This document shows, one piece after another, positions 31,584 to 39,959 of a stretch of 64,000 nucleotides of DNA (the stretch's first letter is position 1; every line of letters begins with the position of its first letter). The notes below the pieces were generated by a model. It searched no databases. It worked only from the letters and a program-made list of their open reading frames with translations, and had not been told where the DNA came from. Source of the stretch: an uncultured Spirochaetales bacterium (GTDB lineage: Bacteria; Spirochaetota; Spirochaetia; Sphaerochaetales; Sphaerochaetaceae); the NCBI GenBank assembly GCA_949285785.1, contig CASEAG010000002.1, positions 1 to 64,000 on the forward strand, in the 5' to 3' direction. The position numbers and the translations under genes are program-made.

Positions 31584-32458
31584 TGGATGGACAGAGGCGG
31601 CAAGGGCATCTCCTTGCCGCGTTCTCGGTGCTGCTGTGGTCCACGACCTTCGTCAGCACCAAGATCCTGCAGACGACGTTCACCTCGCTCGAGATACTCT
31701 TCATCCGATTCTGCATCGGCTACCTGGTGCTCACCTTGATGCACCCCAGACCGGCACGCTTCGCTGGCGCAAGGAAGGAGTTCGACTTCGCCCTGGCCGG
31801 CCTGCTTGGCATAATGCTGTACTACCTGTGCGAGAACATCGCGCTGGAGCACACGGGTGCGGCCAACGTGTCCGTGCTCGTATCGACGGCACCGTTCTTC
31901 ATCACGCTGGTGTACAAGATCTTCAGGTGGAACGACACCAGGATCACACAACGCTTCCTCATCGGCTTCGCGGTGACGTTTTCCGGCCTGGTGCTGACCT
32001 GCCTTCCGGCCGATGGAGGCTTTTCGATCAATCCTCTGGGAGACGGAATCGCATTGGCCGCCGCAATGGTGTGGGCCTTCTATTCGTTCGTCATAGACCG
32101 TGTGAACGCAGGCGGCGGGAACATAATCGCGAACACGAGACGGACCTTCCTGTACGGCATCCTCTTCATGATCCCGCTCATGGTCTTCGACGGCTTCAAC
32201 GTCACAGTCGAAGAGCTCATGAGGCCTGTGAACCTGTTCAACCTCATGTTTCTCGGAGTAGGGGCCTCCGCATTGTGCTTCGCCTCATGGTCGGGTGCGA
32301 TGAAGAGGCTGGGGCCACTCGTGTCAGGCTGCTATATTTATATCATCCCTGCCGTGACGACGTTCTTCAGCTTCATCATCCTGGGTGAGGCGATCACGCC
32401 TGCATCTCTTGCCGGCACCGCACTTGTCATCCTGGGACTCTTCGTGTCGAACCGCTGA
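31583..32458 (+). CDS. EamA/DMT family transporter
   Basis: A 291-residue drug/metabolite transporter with ten helices in two EamA repeats: the first begins L-L-A-A-F-S-V-L-L-W-S-T-T-F-V, the second near residue 150 (N-P-L-G-D-G-I-A-L-A-A-A-M-V-W-A). The ending L-A-G-T-A-L-V-I-L-G-L is characteristic. Members export amino acids, nucleobases or other metabolites. The ATG overlaps the MFS stop (TGATG), so translation is coupled; the pair may exchange or import related compounds, but this is inference. Confidence 0.9.
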   Translation: MDGQRRQGHLLAAFSVLLWSTTFVSTKILQTTFTSLEILFIRFCIGYLVLTLMHPRPARFAGARKEFDFALAGLLGIMLYYLCENIALEHTGAANVSVLVSTAPFFITLVYKIFRWNDTRITQRFLIGFAVTFSGLVLTCLPADGGFSINPLGDGIALAAAMVWAFYSFVIDRVNAGGGNIIANTRRTFLYGILFMIPLMVFDGFNVTVEELMRPVNLFNLMFLGVGASALCFASWSGAMKRLGPLVSGCYIYIIPAVTTFFSFIILGEAITPASLAGTALVILGLFVSNR

Positions 32459-32475
32459 CGGCGATGAAAATGAAA

Positions 32476-32500
32476 GGAGCGCCCGCTTGACAGGCGCTCC
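32476..32500. terminator. Terminator between convergent EamA and lipoprotein genes
   Basis: GGAGCGCC pairs with GGCGCTCC (8 bp, 9-nt loop). The minus strand continues TTTCATTTTC, so it best fits the lipoprotein gene, but it can serve both. Confidence 0.75.
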
Positions 32501-32521
32501 ATGATCTGGAGTGACGGGTGT

Positions 32522-33937
32522 TCAGTCGTCGAAGTCGAGGTACTCGTAAGGTCCGTACGATACCTTCAACAAGTGGCCGTGTCCCCAATCATCGTCATCG
32601 TAGAGGAATCTCTCCCTTCCTACGATGTCCTCTTCCAGCAGATCGTCGGCATCGCCGTTCCAGTTCCGCCCGATCTGTTCTGCCTCCTCCTCGCTCAGGG
32701 GAGTCGCCTGGGTGAGCTTGGCGATCAGGGTCCTGTCATTGGTCTTGTAATCTTCGTCGAATGTCGCCACATAGTGGTTTTCGCCATTAACATCAGTTGA
32801 TTCTCCGACGACGATGTTGTTCCGGCCGTCCACAGCTCCGTTGGCTTCTCTAACTATCGAGTGGTAGTATCTGTTGCCGCTGACATAAGGCGCATTGGAG
32901 TTGACGAATGTGACATTGCTGTTTCCTGATGCATTTTCGACGACGAGTCCGTTGACCACCTTGCCTGTTGCTTCTGTCAGGGTTTTGGCCTTGCAGTTGC
33001 GAAGATCGACTTCTACCTCCAGCTCCGTTTTGCCGTCGTGCTCGATGTTGAGCTTCCTGTAGTCGAGAGTCGTGAACTCGATGTTCCTCATCTCGAGCTC
33101 GACCTCGATCTCCTCGACATACCGGGGGTAGCCGCCGGATGGTGGTAAGATATTGAAGCTCTTGAATTCCGTTCTTTCGCTTCTGTTCCAGTCGTCATCG
33201 TAGCCGCCGATGATCTTGAGCTCGATCTCGCGCTCATCATCACCCCAGCCGCTGGAGACGTTCAAGAGGTGTGAGATGTCGAACGAATGGACTATGCCTT
33301 TGCGCATCTTGATCGTGAGCTCGTCATCATCGTCGTAGCCCCTGTGTTGGCCTAGGAACTCGAGGATATCATCGATATTGCTGAAAGGACGGGCGGCAGA
33401 ACCGTCACCGTCAACAGCTGTACCCGGATCGAAATAGACGCCACGGTCGAAGGTCGGGCGGATGTACTTGATGTATTCCGGCCTGATGTAGATCGTCTGG
33501 CTGTCATCATCGGTCAGGCTGGCGATCTCGGCCATGACCTGGCGCCAGGAATCAGGATAATCCCTCTTCATCTCCGCCCTGGAGCTGCGGGGTATCTTCC
33601 ATTCGTCGAAGACGAAGCCGGTTCTAGTCGATACGGTGTATCTTACGGTATCTCCTGCAACGTTGACGGTAGTCGAGAATTCGGTGTCGTTGGTTTCTGC
33701 CGACTGTCCTGTCGACCTCAGCCTGTTCGTGACATTCTCGCCACCGACACTTATTTCTGCCGATGCGAATCGCGAGCCGCTTGCTGCGCGGCTTGTCGTG
33801 TCTGCCGTTCCGTAGACCTTCACCTGCGCCTGAGTGTAATTGCCGGATCCGGAGGAGACGTCGTCGCAGGCGATAATGGTGAGGGCGAGGACAATCACTA
33901 GGAAGGCAAGCAGAGCACCTGTTCTGTTTGTTCTCAT
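32522..33937 (-). CDS. Asp-rich surface lipoprotein with probable beta-helix region
   Basis: A 471-residue lipoprotein: basic start, hydrophobic core and lipobox L-T-I-I-A-C at about residues 18-23, so it is lipid-anchored and probably surface- or periplasm-facing. Residues about 160-210 include G-D-G-S-A-A-R-P-F-S-N-I-D-D-I-L-E, a DUF1565-like entry often seen before parallel beta-helices, and the C-terminal half has short Asn-rich repeats (N-A-S-G-N-S-N-V-T-F-V-N-S-N) that suit one. Asp clusters could bind calcium. Base composition is lower in GC than neighbours (26 of 60 in one sampled line, 32881-32940). AAAGGAG lies 8-9 nt before the ATG. No family is assigned; adhesion or glycan binding is a guess. 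Confidence 0.72.
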   Translation of the reverse strand: MRTNRTGALLAFLVIVLALTIIACDDVSSGSGNYTQAQVKVYGTADTTSRAASGSRFASAEISVGGENVTNRLRSTGQSAETNDTEFSTTVNVAGDTVRYTVSTRTGFVFDEWKIPRSSRAEMKRDYPDSWRQVMAEIASLTDDDSQTIYIRPEYIKYIRPTFDRGVYFDPGTAVDGDGSAARPFSNIDDILEFLGQHRGYDDDDELTIKMRKGIVHSFDISHLLNVSSGWGDDEREIELKIIGGYDDDWNRSERTEFKSFNILPPSGGYPRYVEEIEVELEMRNIEFTTLDYRKLNIEHDGKTELEVEVDLRNCKAKTLTEATGKVVNGLVVENASGNSNVTFVNSNAPYVSGNRYYHSIVREANGAVDGRNNIVVGESTDVNGENHYVATFDEDYKTNDRTLIAKLTQATPLSEEEAEQIGRNWNGDADDLLEEDIVGRERFLYDDDDWGHGHLLKVSYGPYEYLDFDD

Positions 33938-34186
33938 AGTGTGTTCTCCTTTCTGGTAGATACGGATCAATCCGTAGGCCAAGTCTAGCATGACGCATTG
34001 CTTCGTGTTGTGTTTCGTTGCAAATAGCAAAAATATTATAGAATTGCAAATGATGTTACATGATATTGTCTCATTATGGTATGTGACAAATCGTAATTCA
34101 CCATGAGTAATGATTTCACATGGCTTTCGCCTGCCTGTACGGTGCCATGATTGCCCCATCGCCTTCAAAGCGCTAGACTTCTTTCC
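33938..34186. promoter_or_regulatory. AT-rich divergent control region
   Basis: A 249-base gap between the lipoprotein and beta-barrel genes. It holds TAGACT on the minus strand (33982-33987) followed by a small hairpin in the leader (TACGGA-TTGA-TCCGTA, 33961-33976), the plus-strand promoter at 34151-34179, two copies of TTGCAAAT (34018-34025 and 34044-34051) and ATGTGACAAATCG (34081-34093), which nearly matches 17609-17621. Confidence 0.5.
34151..34179 (+). promoter_or_regulatory. Leaderless promoter of the beta-barrel gene
   Basis: TTGCCC (34151-34156), 17 nt, TAGACT (34174-34179), 7 nt, ATG. Confidence 0.75.
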
Positions 34187-35347
34187 ATGAAGAGAAGACT
34201 GCTTGCGTCACTCGTCGTGGCGCTCATTGCCATTTGCACGATATCGGCAGCTCCTGTCGAGTTCGTATTCGGAGGTCTCGACCAGCACGCCGAGGTGCTG
34301 GGCGGCTTCCTGCCATCGTTCCTCAAGGCCGGCGCCGGATACAACGGCTTCAGCCTGATAGACGGGAACACCACGCAGATCAATCTGCTTGTCGGTGGCG
34401 GCTACAGCCAGAGGAAGGTCTGGCAGACGCCCGTGACCGGAAGCGTCCAGGACCATGATCCGATCGTGTACGACACGATCCGCGCCGAGTGGGAGGTGGG
34501 CCTCTCCCAGGGCCTTCTGCAATCCACGGTCCCCGGCAAGGATCTTCTGACTCTCTCCGTAGGCTACATCGGCCGCTACGAGAGGAACATCGACTCGTTC
34601 CGCGAAGGCAAGGTGCGCAACAACAATGGAGAGTACGTCATCGATTCTCTTGATAACCGCATCGGAAAGGACTACGAGGGCGCGATCTATCCCGATCTCA
34701 GGGGCGACAGACAGCACCTGGGCACGCTTTTCAGCTTCGACGTGATGCTCGACATGATGGACGACCAGGGGATGTACAGCAACGGACTGCTTGCAAACGC
34801 GAGTGCCGAATGGGCCCCGCTGGCGCTCAACAGCGCACTTGACGGTGTGGCGGACTACTACTCGCTGACGTTCAACGCAGTCGGGGCATACACTCCGTAC
34901 AGCTTCGTCGAGGACGGCCAGCACTGGTTCAGTCTCACCTTCGTCGACCGCTTCAACGTCAACTGGACAGACGGCGAGGAGGTCCCGGTGTACGCGCAGG
35001 GGCCGGTGTCTCTCGGCCGCAAGGTGCGTGGCTACAACACCTGGACATACAACACGCAGTTCACCGTCGTGAACAACCTCGACCTCAGGCTTGCCGGACC
35101 GGACTGGCACAGCATCTTCCCTCGCGTGAACCTGTTCTTCGACGTAGGATACGGTTGCGGTGACTACTTCAACACCGACATCGCGGGTGACAACTTCCTG
35201 ATGAGCGCCGGTGTGCAGCTCACGGTGAGCTTCTTCGACTTCATCGACCTGGGCTACCAGATCGCGTACCTGTTCGACGGCTACAAGTTCTCCGAAGGCC
35301 CCGATACCAGCGTGACGGGTTCCTTCACGTTCTTCCTGGACTTCTGA
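34187..35347 (+). CDS. Outer-membrane beta-barrel protein
   Basis: A 386-residue protein with a signal peptide (M-K-R-R-L-L, hydrophobic core, I-S-A-A-P cleavage near residue 22) and a mature part of alternating hydrophobic and aromatic residues ending in G-S-F-T-F-F-L-D-F, an amphipathic strand with a C-terminal Phe as required by the Bam machinery. Strands such as W-F-S-L-T-F-V-D-R-F-N-V-N-W are evident. I cannot assign a named porin family; it may be a spirochaete-specific barrel. The ATG is 7 nt after TAGACT and lacks a ribosome site. It is divergent from the surface lipoprotein, so the two may be co-regulated. Confidence 0.82.
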   Translation: MKRRLLASLVVALIAICTISAAPVEFVFGGLDQHAEVLGGFLPSFLKAGAGYNGFSLIDGNTTQINLLVGGGYSQRKVWQTPVTGSVQDHDPIVYDTIRAEWEVGLSQGLLQSTVPGKDLLTLSVGYIGRYERNIDSFREGKVRNNNGEYVIDSLDNRIGKDYEGAIYPDLRGDRQHLGTLFSFDVMLDMMDDQGMYSNGLLANASAEWAPLALNSALDGVADYYSLTFNAVGAYTPYSFVEDGQHWFSLTFVDRFNVNWTDGEEVPVYAQGPVSLGRKVRGYNTWTYNTQFTVVNNLDLRLAGPDWHSIFPRVNLFFDVGYGCGDYFNTDIAGDNFLMSAGVQLTVSFFDFIDLGYQIAYLFDGYKFSEGPDTSVTGSFTFFLDF

Positions 35348-35378
35348 GCCAGAACGGCATTCGTAGATGTCTATGTCG

Positions 35379-35402
35379 GGACCCTGTCGCTTGGCAGGGG
35401 CC
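35379..35402. terminator. Imperfect hairpin between convergent genes
   Basis: GGACCCTG pairs with CAGGGGCC (one mismatch, 8-nt loop) between the barrel gene and the convergent acyltransferase-like gene. Confidence 0.45.
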
Positions 35403-35404
35403 TG

Positions 35405-35911
35405 CTATCTTCGTCTGAGCGTAAGCAGTCTCCTGCCGAAGCTTGTCCCATCTTCCTCGGGAATGACGAGACGGCTGCCGTGTATCTTCAGCACCCGCTC
35501 GAGGCGGGGTCTGTTGTATCGCTGTATCAGAATGCAGGGGATGTTTATCGCCAGGTAGAAGGCCGGTATGAAGGCGCAGTATGGCTGCTTGTGATACAGC
35601 AACAGCAGCAACGTGACGAATATGCACAGCACATGTGCCACCTCCGCCCTGACGGTCTCGAGTATGAACATCGAGATGTAGGCGGCGTCATCGCCCTTCA
35701 TGTCCTTCTTGTCGAACGGACCCACGCTGGGTATGTAGTCCTTCCATGCCTTTATGTGCAGGACCTTTTCGTAAAAGCGTGTCTCGCGCCGTGAAGGGGC
35801 CATGTGCAGGCGGAATGACGAGAGAGTCCTGTATGATAGCCTGTTGACCGCATAGGATACGACGATGTGGGCGAGTGCAATGGAGAACAGGAGCACGTAG
35901 TCGCTTTTCAT
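35405..35911 (-). CDS. CrtO-like acyltransferase family membrane protein
   Basis: A 168-residue membrane protein resembling the glycosyl-4,4'-diaponeurosporenoate acyltransferase family: F-Y-E-K-V-L-H-I-K-A-W-K-D-Y-I-P, then F-I-L-E-T-V-R-A-E-V-A-H, then the hallmark N-I-P-C-I-L-I-Q-R-Y-N-R-P-R-L. Three to four hydrophobic segments are visible. In Staphylococcus the enzyme acylates a carotenoid; no carotenoid genes are present here, so the acceptor is probably another lipid or glycan. The ATG is 2 bases after the rlpA stop, so it is the second gene of that operon. A terminal basic stretch R-R-L-L-T-L-R-R-R follows the conserved region. Confidence 0.72.
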   Translation of the reverse strand: MKSDYVLLFSIALAHIVVSYAVNRLSYRTLSSFRLHMAPSRRETRFYEKVLHIKAWKDYIPSVGPFDKKDMKGDDAAYISMFILETVRAEVAHVLCIFVTLLLLLYHKQPYCAFIPAFYLAINIPCILIQRYNRPRLERVLKIHGSRLVIPEEDGTSFGRRLLTLRRR

Positions 35912-35913
35912 GT

Positions 35914-36531
35914 TCAATACGGGCTTCTTGCCCCCTTGACCAGAGGTTCGGTTATGCCGATGGACGATAGGGTGTCCAGCGTGTCCTGGAGAAGGTACGC
36001 CTGGACGTTGGCGACGCTGATGCGCACCATGGTGTCGTTGACTATCTCGACTGTCGGCTTCAAGTCCGCCTTGCGGAGGTTGTCGTATACGGTGTATGCG
36101 TTGGCGATGTTGGTGTATGAGCCTACCTGCAGCGTATACCATCCCGTCTGCGATCCGTCCACGTATTCGCTTTCGGGAACCTCCGGGGTGCTGACCACCT
36201 CAATCGTGACAGGTGCGATGCCCTGGTCGTAGAAGCCAAGCTGTCTGGCGCCTTCCGGAGTCAGGTCTATGATCCTGTTCTCGACGTACGGACCCCGGTC
36301 GTTGATGCGCACTTCTATCGACTGCCCGTTCTCGTCGTTTGTCACGCGGACTATGGAGCCGAAGGTCAGGCTCTTGTGGGCGGCGGTGAGCTTCGTGTTG
36401 TCGAATATCTCGCCGTTGGCGGTCAGGGCGTCCGGCCTGTCGGCCGTATACCAGCTTGCGATGCCGGTCTCGGCGGCCATAAGCGAGAGTGTTATGCAGA
36501 TCAGCAGTGCAGTCAGGATCAGCTTCTTCAT
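35914..36531 (-). CDS. rlpA: RlpA-like septal peptidoglycan protein
   Basis: A 205-residue exported protein with a signal peptide (M-K-K-L-I-L, cleavage after M-A-A near residue 20), a double-psi beta-barrel (G-I-A-S-W-Y-T, L-T-A-A-H-K-S-L, V-R-I-N-D-R-G-P-Y, ending I-D-L-T-P-E-G-A) and a C-terminal SPOR domain (W-Y-T-L-Q-V-G-S-Y). RlpA cleaves or binds denuded glycan strands at the septum. There is no lipobox Cys, unlike E. coli RlpA. The ATG lies 7 nt after a perfect TATAAT. It is divergent from lysS, and the acyltransferase-like gene follows. Confidence 0.9.
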   Translation of the reverse strand: MKKLILTALLICITLSLMAAETGIASWYTADRPDALTANGEIFDNTKLTAAHKSLTFGSIVRVTNDENGQSIEVRINDRGPYVENRIIDLTPEGARQLGFYDQGIAPVTIEVVSTPEVPESEYVDGSQTGWYTLQVGSYTNIANAYTVYDNLRKADLKPTVEIVNDTMVRISVANVQAYLLQDTLDTLSSIGITEPLVKGARSPY

Positions 36532-36538
36532 ATCGGAA

Positions 36539-36544
36539 ATTATA
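36539..36544 (-). promoter_or_regulatory. Leaderless -10 box of rlpA
   Basis: TATAAT followed by TTCCGAT (7 nt) and the ATG at 36531. No clear TTGnnn box lies at 16-18 nt. Confidence 0.6.
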
Positions 36545-36613
36545 ATATCCACAGGAGACATTGGATAGATGCACATCCCTGCATCCGACCGATGCCGCCC
36601 TGGGGCGGACTTG

Positions 36614-36642
36614 TTGATGAAGTCATCCTCTTTTGACATAAT
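36614..36642 (+). promoter_or_regulatory. Near-leaderless promoter of lysS
   Basis: TTGATG (36614-36619), 17 nt, CATAAT (36637-36642), 8 nt, ATG. The spacer contains GAGG, but it is too close to the presumed start site to be in the mRNA in full. Confidence 0.65.
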
Positions 36643-36650
36643 CGTGAGGC

Positions 36651-38228
36651 ATGAGCGAGAATCAGCAGACACACTGGGCGGACATATACGCCGACAGGAT
36701 AATAAGGGAGAAGGGCGACAAGGATGTCTACACCTGTGCAAGCGGCATCACGCCCTCCGGCACGGTTCATATCGGAAACTTCCGCGAAATCATCTCCGTG
36801 GAGCTGGTGGTGAGGGCCCTCAGGGCAAGGGGGAAGAATGTCCGCTTCATCTACAGCTGGGACGACTACGATGTCTTCAGGAAGGTCCCGAAGAACATGC
36901 CTGAGCCTGAACTGCTCGAGACGTACCTTCGAAAGCCCATCACGCTGGTTCCCGACACCACGGGTCAGGCCGACAACTATGCCAGGAAGAACGAGCTGGA
37001 TGTCGAGCGCATTCTGCCTTCCGTTGGTGTGAATCCCGAGTATCTCTATCAGGCCGAGCGCTATCGCAGCGGCATGTATGCCGAGGGCATGAGGACGGCA
37101 CTGGAGAAGAGGGACGAGATCCGTGCGATTCTCGACGAGTACCGCACACAGCCGCTGGGCGATGACTGGTGGCCGGTTTCCGTCTTCTCGGCGTTCACCG
37201 ACAAGGACACGACGACTGTGCTCGCCTGGGACGGCGAATACGGCGTGACGTACCGCGACGACTCCACCGGCCAGGAGGAGACCATAGACCTCAGGACGAC
37301 TCCCTATGCGAAGCTGCCCTGGAGAATCGACTGGCCGATGAGATGGGCCAGGGAGGGCGTCGACTTCGAGCCTGCCGGCAAGGACCATCACAGTGAAGGC
37401 GGTTCGTTCGACACTTCACGCCGGATCGTGAAGCTCTTCGGTGGAGAGGCCCCCGTGTCGTTCCAATACGACTTCATCTCCATCAAGGGGCGGGGTGGCA
37501 AGATTTCGTCCTCGTCCGGCGAGGTCATATCCCTTTATGACGTGCTTGAGGTCTACACACCGGAGATCTGCCGATATCTTTTCGTCTCGACCCGTCCGAA
37601 CACCGAGTTCGCCATCTCGTTCGACCTGGACGTGCTGAAGATCTACGAGGACTACGACAACTGCGAGCGCATATATTTCGGACTGTTGAACGTCAACGAG
37701 AAGAGGCGCGAGAAGGAGAAGAGGATATACGAGCTGTCGCAGGTGAGCGACGAGATCCCCACCGAACCCGGCTACCAGATTCCTTTCCGCCATCTGTGCA
37801 ACCTGCTGCAGATCCATGGCGGCGACATCGATGCAGTCATCGGCTCGCTCGAGGGTGTCACCGAAAGCCAGAAAAAGAGGCTCGAGGTGCGCTGCCGCTG
37901 CGCCTGGAACTGGATCACCACCTTCGCTCCGGAGGACTTCCGCTTCTCGCTGGCCGACTCCGACAGTCCGCTGGTCGAGGTCTCCGACAGTCAGAGAGCC
38001 GCACTCAGGGACCTTGCCGGATACGTCGAGAAGTATCTGGAGGACACTCCAGAGAAGGCCTTCTCCGACTACATCTACAAGGCATGTGCGGACAACGGTG
38101 TCGAGAACGCCGAGTTCTTCACCACCGTCTACAAGGTGCTGATCGGCAAGGAGCGAGGTCCCAAGCTCGCCGGATTCCTCAAGGCCTGCTCCAAGGACAG
38201 GCTCATGAAGATACTCTCGAGATACTGA
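36651..38228 (+). CDS. lysS: Class I lysyl-tRNA synthetase
   Basis: A 525-residue class I (archaeal type) lysyl-tRNA synthetase, the form found in spirochaetes and archaea, unrelated to the class II enzyme of most bacteria. The HIGH-type motif is T-V-H-I-G-N and the KMSKS-type motif is K-I-S-S-S-S-G. The Rossmann core is interrupted by the D-D-Y-D-V-F-R-K region, and the helical C-terminus from about 390 binds the anticodon. It charges tRNA-Lys in the cytoplasm. The start is the ATG 8 nt after CATAAT. The ABC exporter pair follows within 12 bases and may be co-transcribed. This gene is one of the better clues to the spirochaete origin. Confidence 0.97.
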   Translation: MSENQQTHWADIYADRIIREKGDKDVYTCASGITPSGTVHIGNFREIISVELVVRALRARGKNVRFIYSWDDYDVFRKVPKNMPEPELLETYLRKPITLVPDTTGQADNYARKNELDVERILPSVGVNPEYLYQAERYRSGMYAEGMRTALEKRDEIRAILDEYRTQPLGDDWWPVSVFSAFTDKDTTTVLAWDGEYGVTYRDDSTGQEETIDLRTTPYAKLPWRIDWPMRWAREGVDFEPAGKDHHSEGGSFDTSRRIVKLFGGEAPVSFQYDFISIKGRGGKISSSSGEVISLYDVLEVYTPEICRYLFVSTRPNTEFAISFDLDVLKIYEDYDNCERIYFGLLNVNEKRREKEKRIYELSQVSDEIPTEPGYQIPFRHLCNLLQIHGGDIDAVIGSLEGVTESQKKRLEVRCRCAWNWITTFAPEDFRFSLADSDSPLVEVSDSQRAALRDLAGYVEKYLEDTPEKAFSDYIYKACADNGVENAEFFTTVYKVLIGKERGPKLAGFLKACSKDRLMKILSRY

Positions 38229-38240
38229 GGTGGGCTGCGC

Positions 38241-39959
38241 ATGGGCACGCTGCTGGGTCATCTGAGAAAGTATGTGAAGGAGTGCGTCCTAGCGCCTCTG
38301 TTCAAACTGCTGGAGGCCGTGCTGGAGCTGTTCGTCCCGCTTGTGGTGGCTTCCCTCATAGATGTGGGCATAGCGAATGGGGACACGGGCTACATCATGC
38401 GCATGATTCTCGTGCTGTTCGTCCTTGCCCTGGTAGGTCTTGCAGTCTCGATAACCGCACAGTACTTCTCGGCGAAGGCGGCGGCATTGTTCGCCAGGGA
38501 CACGAAGAGGGCCCTGTTCCGCCATATCCAGACGTTCTCGCTGGCCGACTGCGACAGGATCGGCCTGCCGACGCTGATAAACAGGATGACGGGCGACATG
38601 AACCAGGTCCAGTCCGGAGTAAACATGACGCTGCGCCTGTTGCTCAGGTCCCCGTTCGTCGTCTTCGGTGCGGCAATCATGGCATTCACCGTGGATGTGA
38701 AGGCCGCCATCATCTTCGTCATAGTGATACCGCTCATGTCGCTGGTGGTCTATGTTCTTCTGAGCATGAGCGTGCCCCGGTTCCGGAGAGTCCAGGGACA
38801 GGTGGACCAGCTCCTTGCCCAGACACGTGAGAACTACAAGGGTGCCCGCGTCCTGAGGGCCTTCAACCTGCAGGACGAGCAGATCGAAAGCTTCCACGAG
38901 CGCAATGACGCGCTGGTGGCGAATCAGCTGAAGGCGGGTGGCATCTCTATCCTCACGAATCCTCTCACGAGCTTCATCATCAACATGGGCATTATCGCGG
39001 TGATCTGGTACGGGGGAATCCGCGTCGACTTCGGCTCTCTGAGCCAGGGCAGTGTCGTGGCCCTGTTCAACTATATGAACCAGATCCTCGTCGAGCTTAT
39101 AAAGCTGGCATCCCTGATCCAGACCATGACCCGCGCGCTTGCAAGCGCACGCCGTGTGGAGACCGTGTTCCGCACCGGAACTTCGATGGCCGACGGCGAG
39201 CTTGAGGAGTGCGATGAAGAATGTGACGATGCGATCGTCTTCGACCACGTGACGTTCAGATACAACGAAGGTGGAGCTCCCGTGCTAGACGACATATCGT
39301 TCACGCTCAAGAGGGGCCAGACGCTCGGAATAATAGGCGCCACGGGTAGCGGCAAGTCCACGCTCGGTGCCCTGATCGGACGACTATATGACGCAGATGA
39401 GGGTGAAATAGAGATTCTAGGCCATCCGATAAGGTCTTACAGGCTCTCGTTCCTCCATGACAAGGTCTCCATCGTGCTGCAGAAGGCCAGACTGCTTCGC
39501 GGCACCATAGAGGGCAACATGAGGCTTGCCCGTCCAGATGCCACCGCAGTGCAGATCGAGCAGGCGCTCAGGGATGCGCAGGCTTGGGACTTCGTCTCCG
39601 ACAAGGGTCTCGACGCTCCGGTTGAGGCCGGCGGACGCAACTTCTCCGGCGGCCAGAGACAGAGGCTCTCGATAGCGCGTGGCCTCGTCCATGGCGGCGA
39701 GATATTGATACTCGACGACAGCTTCTCGGCTCTGGACTACGTCACCGACTCCAGGGTGCGCAAGGCGCTCTCCGGACGCTCGATGACCAAGGTCATCATC
39801 TCGCAGCGCACCTCCTCGATACTCGATGCTGACCTCATACTCCTTCTGGACAACGGCCGCATCATCGCCAGAGGGCGCCATGAGGAGCTGATGGCCTCCA
39901 GCGAGGTGTACAGGCAGATCTACTACACGCAGTTCGAGAAGGAGGTGGAGAATGCATAA
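38241..39959 (+). CDS. Heterodimeric ABC exporter, half with degenerate site
   Basis: A 572-residue half transporter: six membrane helices (about residues 15-300), then an ATPase with Walker A G-A-T-G-S-G-K-S-T, signature F-S-G-G-Q-R-Q-R-L-S-I-A-R-G and Walker B L-I-L-D-D-S-F-S-A-L-D. The catalytic Glu is Asp, as in the degenerate subunit of TM287/288- or LmrCD-type exporters. It pairs with the next gene, which it overlaps by 8 bases. Substrates of this class are drugs or lipids; none can be assigned. A weak GAGGTGGG ribosome site lies about 10 nt before the ATG. Confidence 0.93.
   Translation: MGTLLGHLRKYVKECVLAPLFKLLEAVLELFVPLVVASLIDVGIANGDTGYIMRMILVLFVLALVGLAVSITAQYFSAKAAALFARDTKRALFRHIQTFSLADCDRIGLPTLINRMTGDMNQVQSGVNMTLRLLLRSPFVVFGAAIMAFTVDVKAAIIFVIVIPLMSLVVYVLLSMSVPRFRRVQGQVDQLLAQTRENYKGARVLRAFNLQDEQIESFHERNDALVANQLKAGGISILTNPLTSFIINMGIIAVIWYGGIRVDFGSLSQGSVVALFNYMNQILVELIKLASLIQTMTRALASARRVETVFRTGTSMADGELEECDEECDDAIVFDHVTFRYNEGGAPVLDDISFTLKRGQTLGIIGATGSGKSTLGALIGRLYDADEGEIEILGHPIRSYRLSFLHDKVSIVLQKARLLRGTIEGNMRLARPDATAVQIEQALRDAQAWDFVSDKGLDAPVEAGGRNFSGGQRQRLSIARGLVHGGEILILDDSFSALDYVTDSRVRKALSGRSMTKVIISQRTSSILDADLILLLDNGRIIARGRHEELMASSEVYRQIYYTQFEKEVENA

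Noticed and set aside
38241-39959. Loss of catalytic Glu (L-D-D-S) in the first ABC half as a pseudoenzyme finding
   Set aside because: This is the normal degenerate site of heterodimeric ABC exporters, with a consensus partner next to it.
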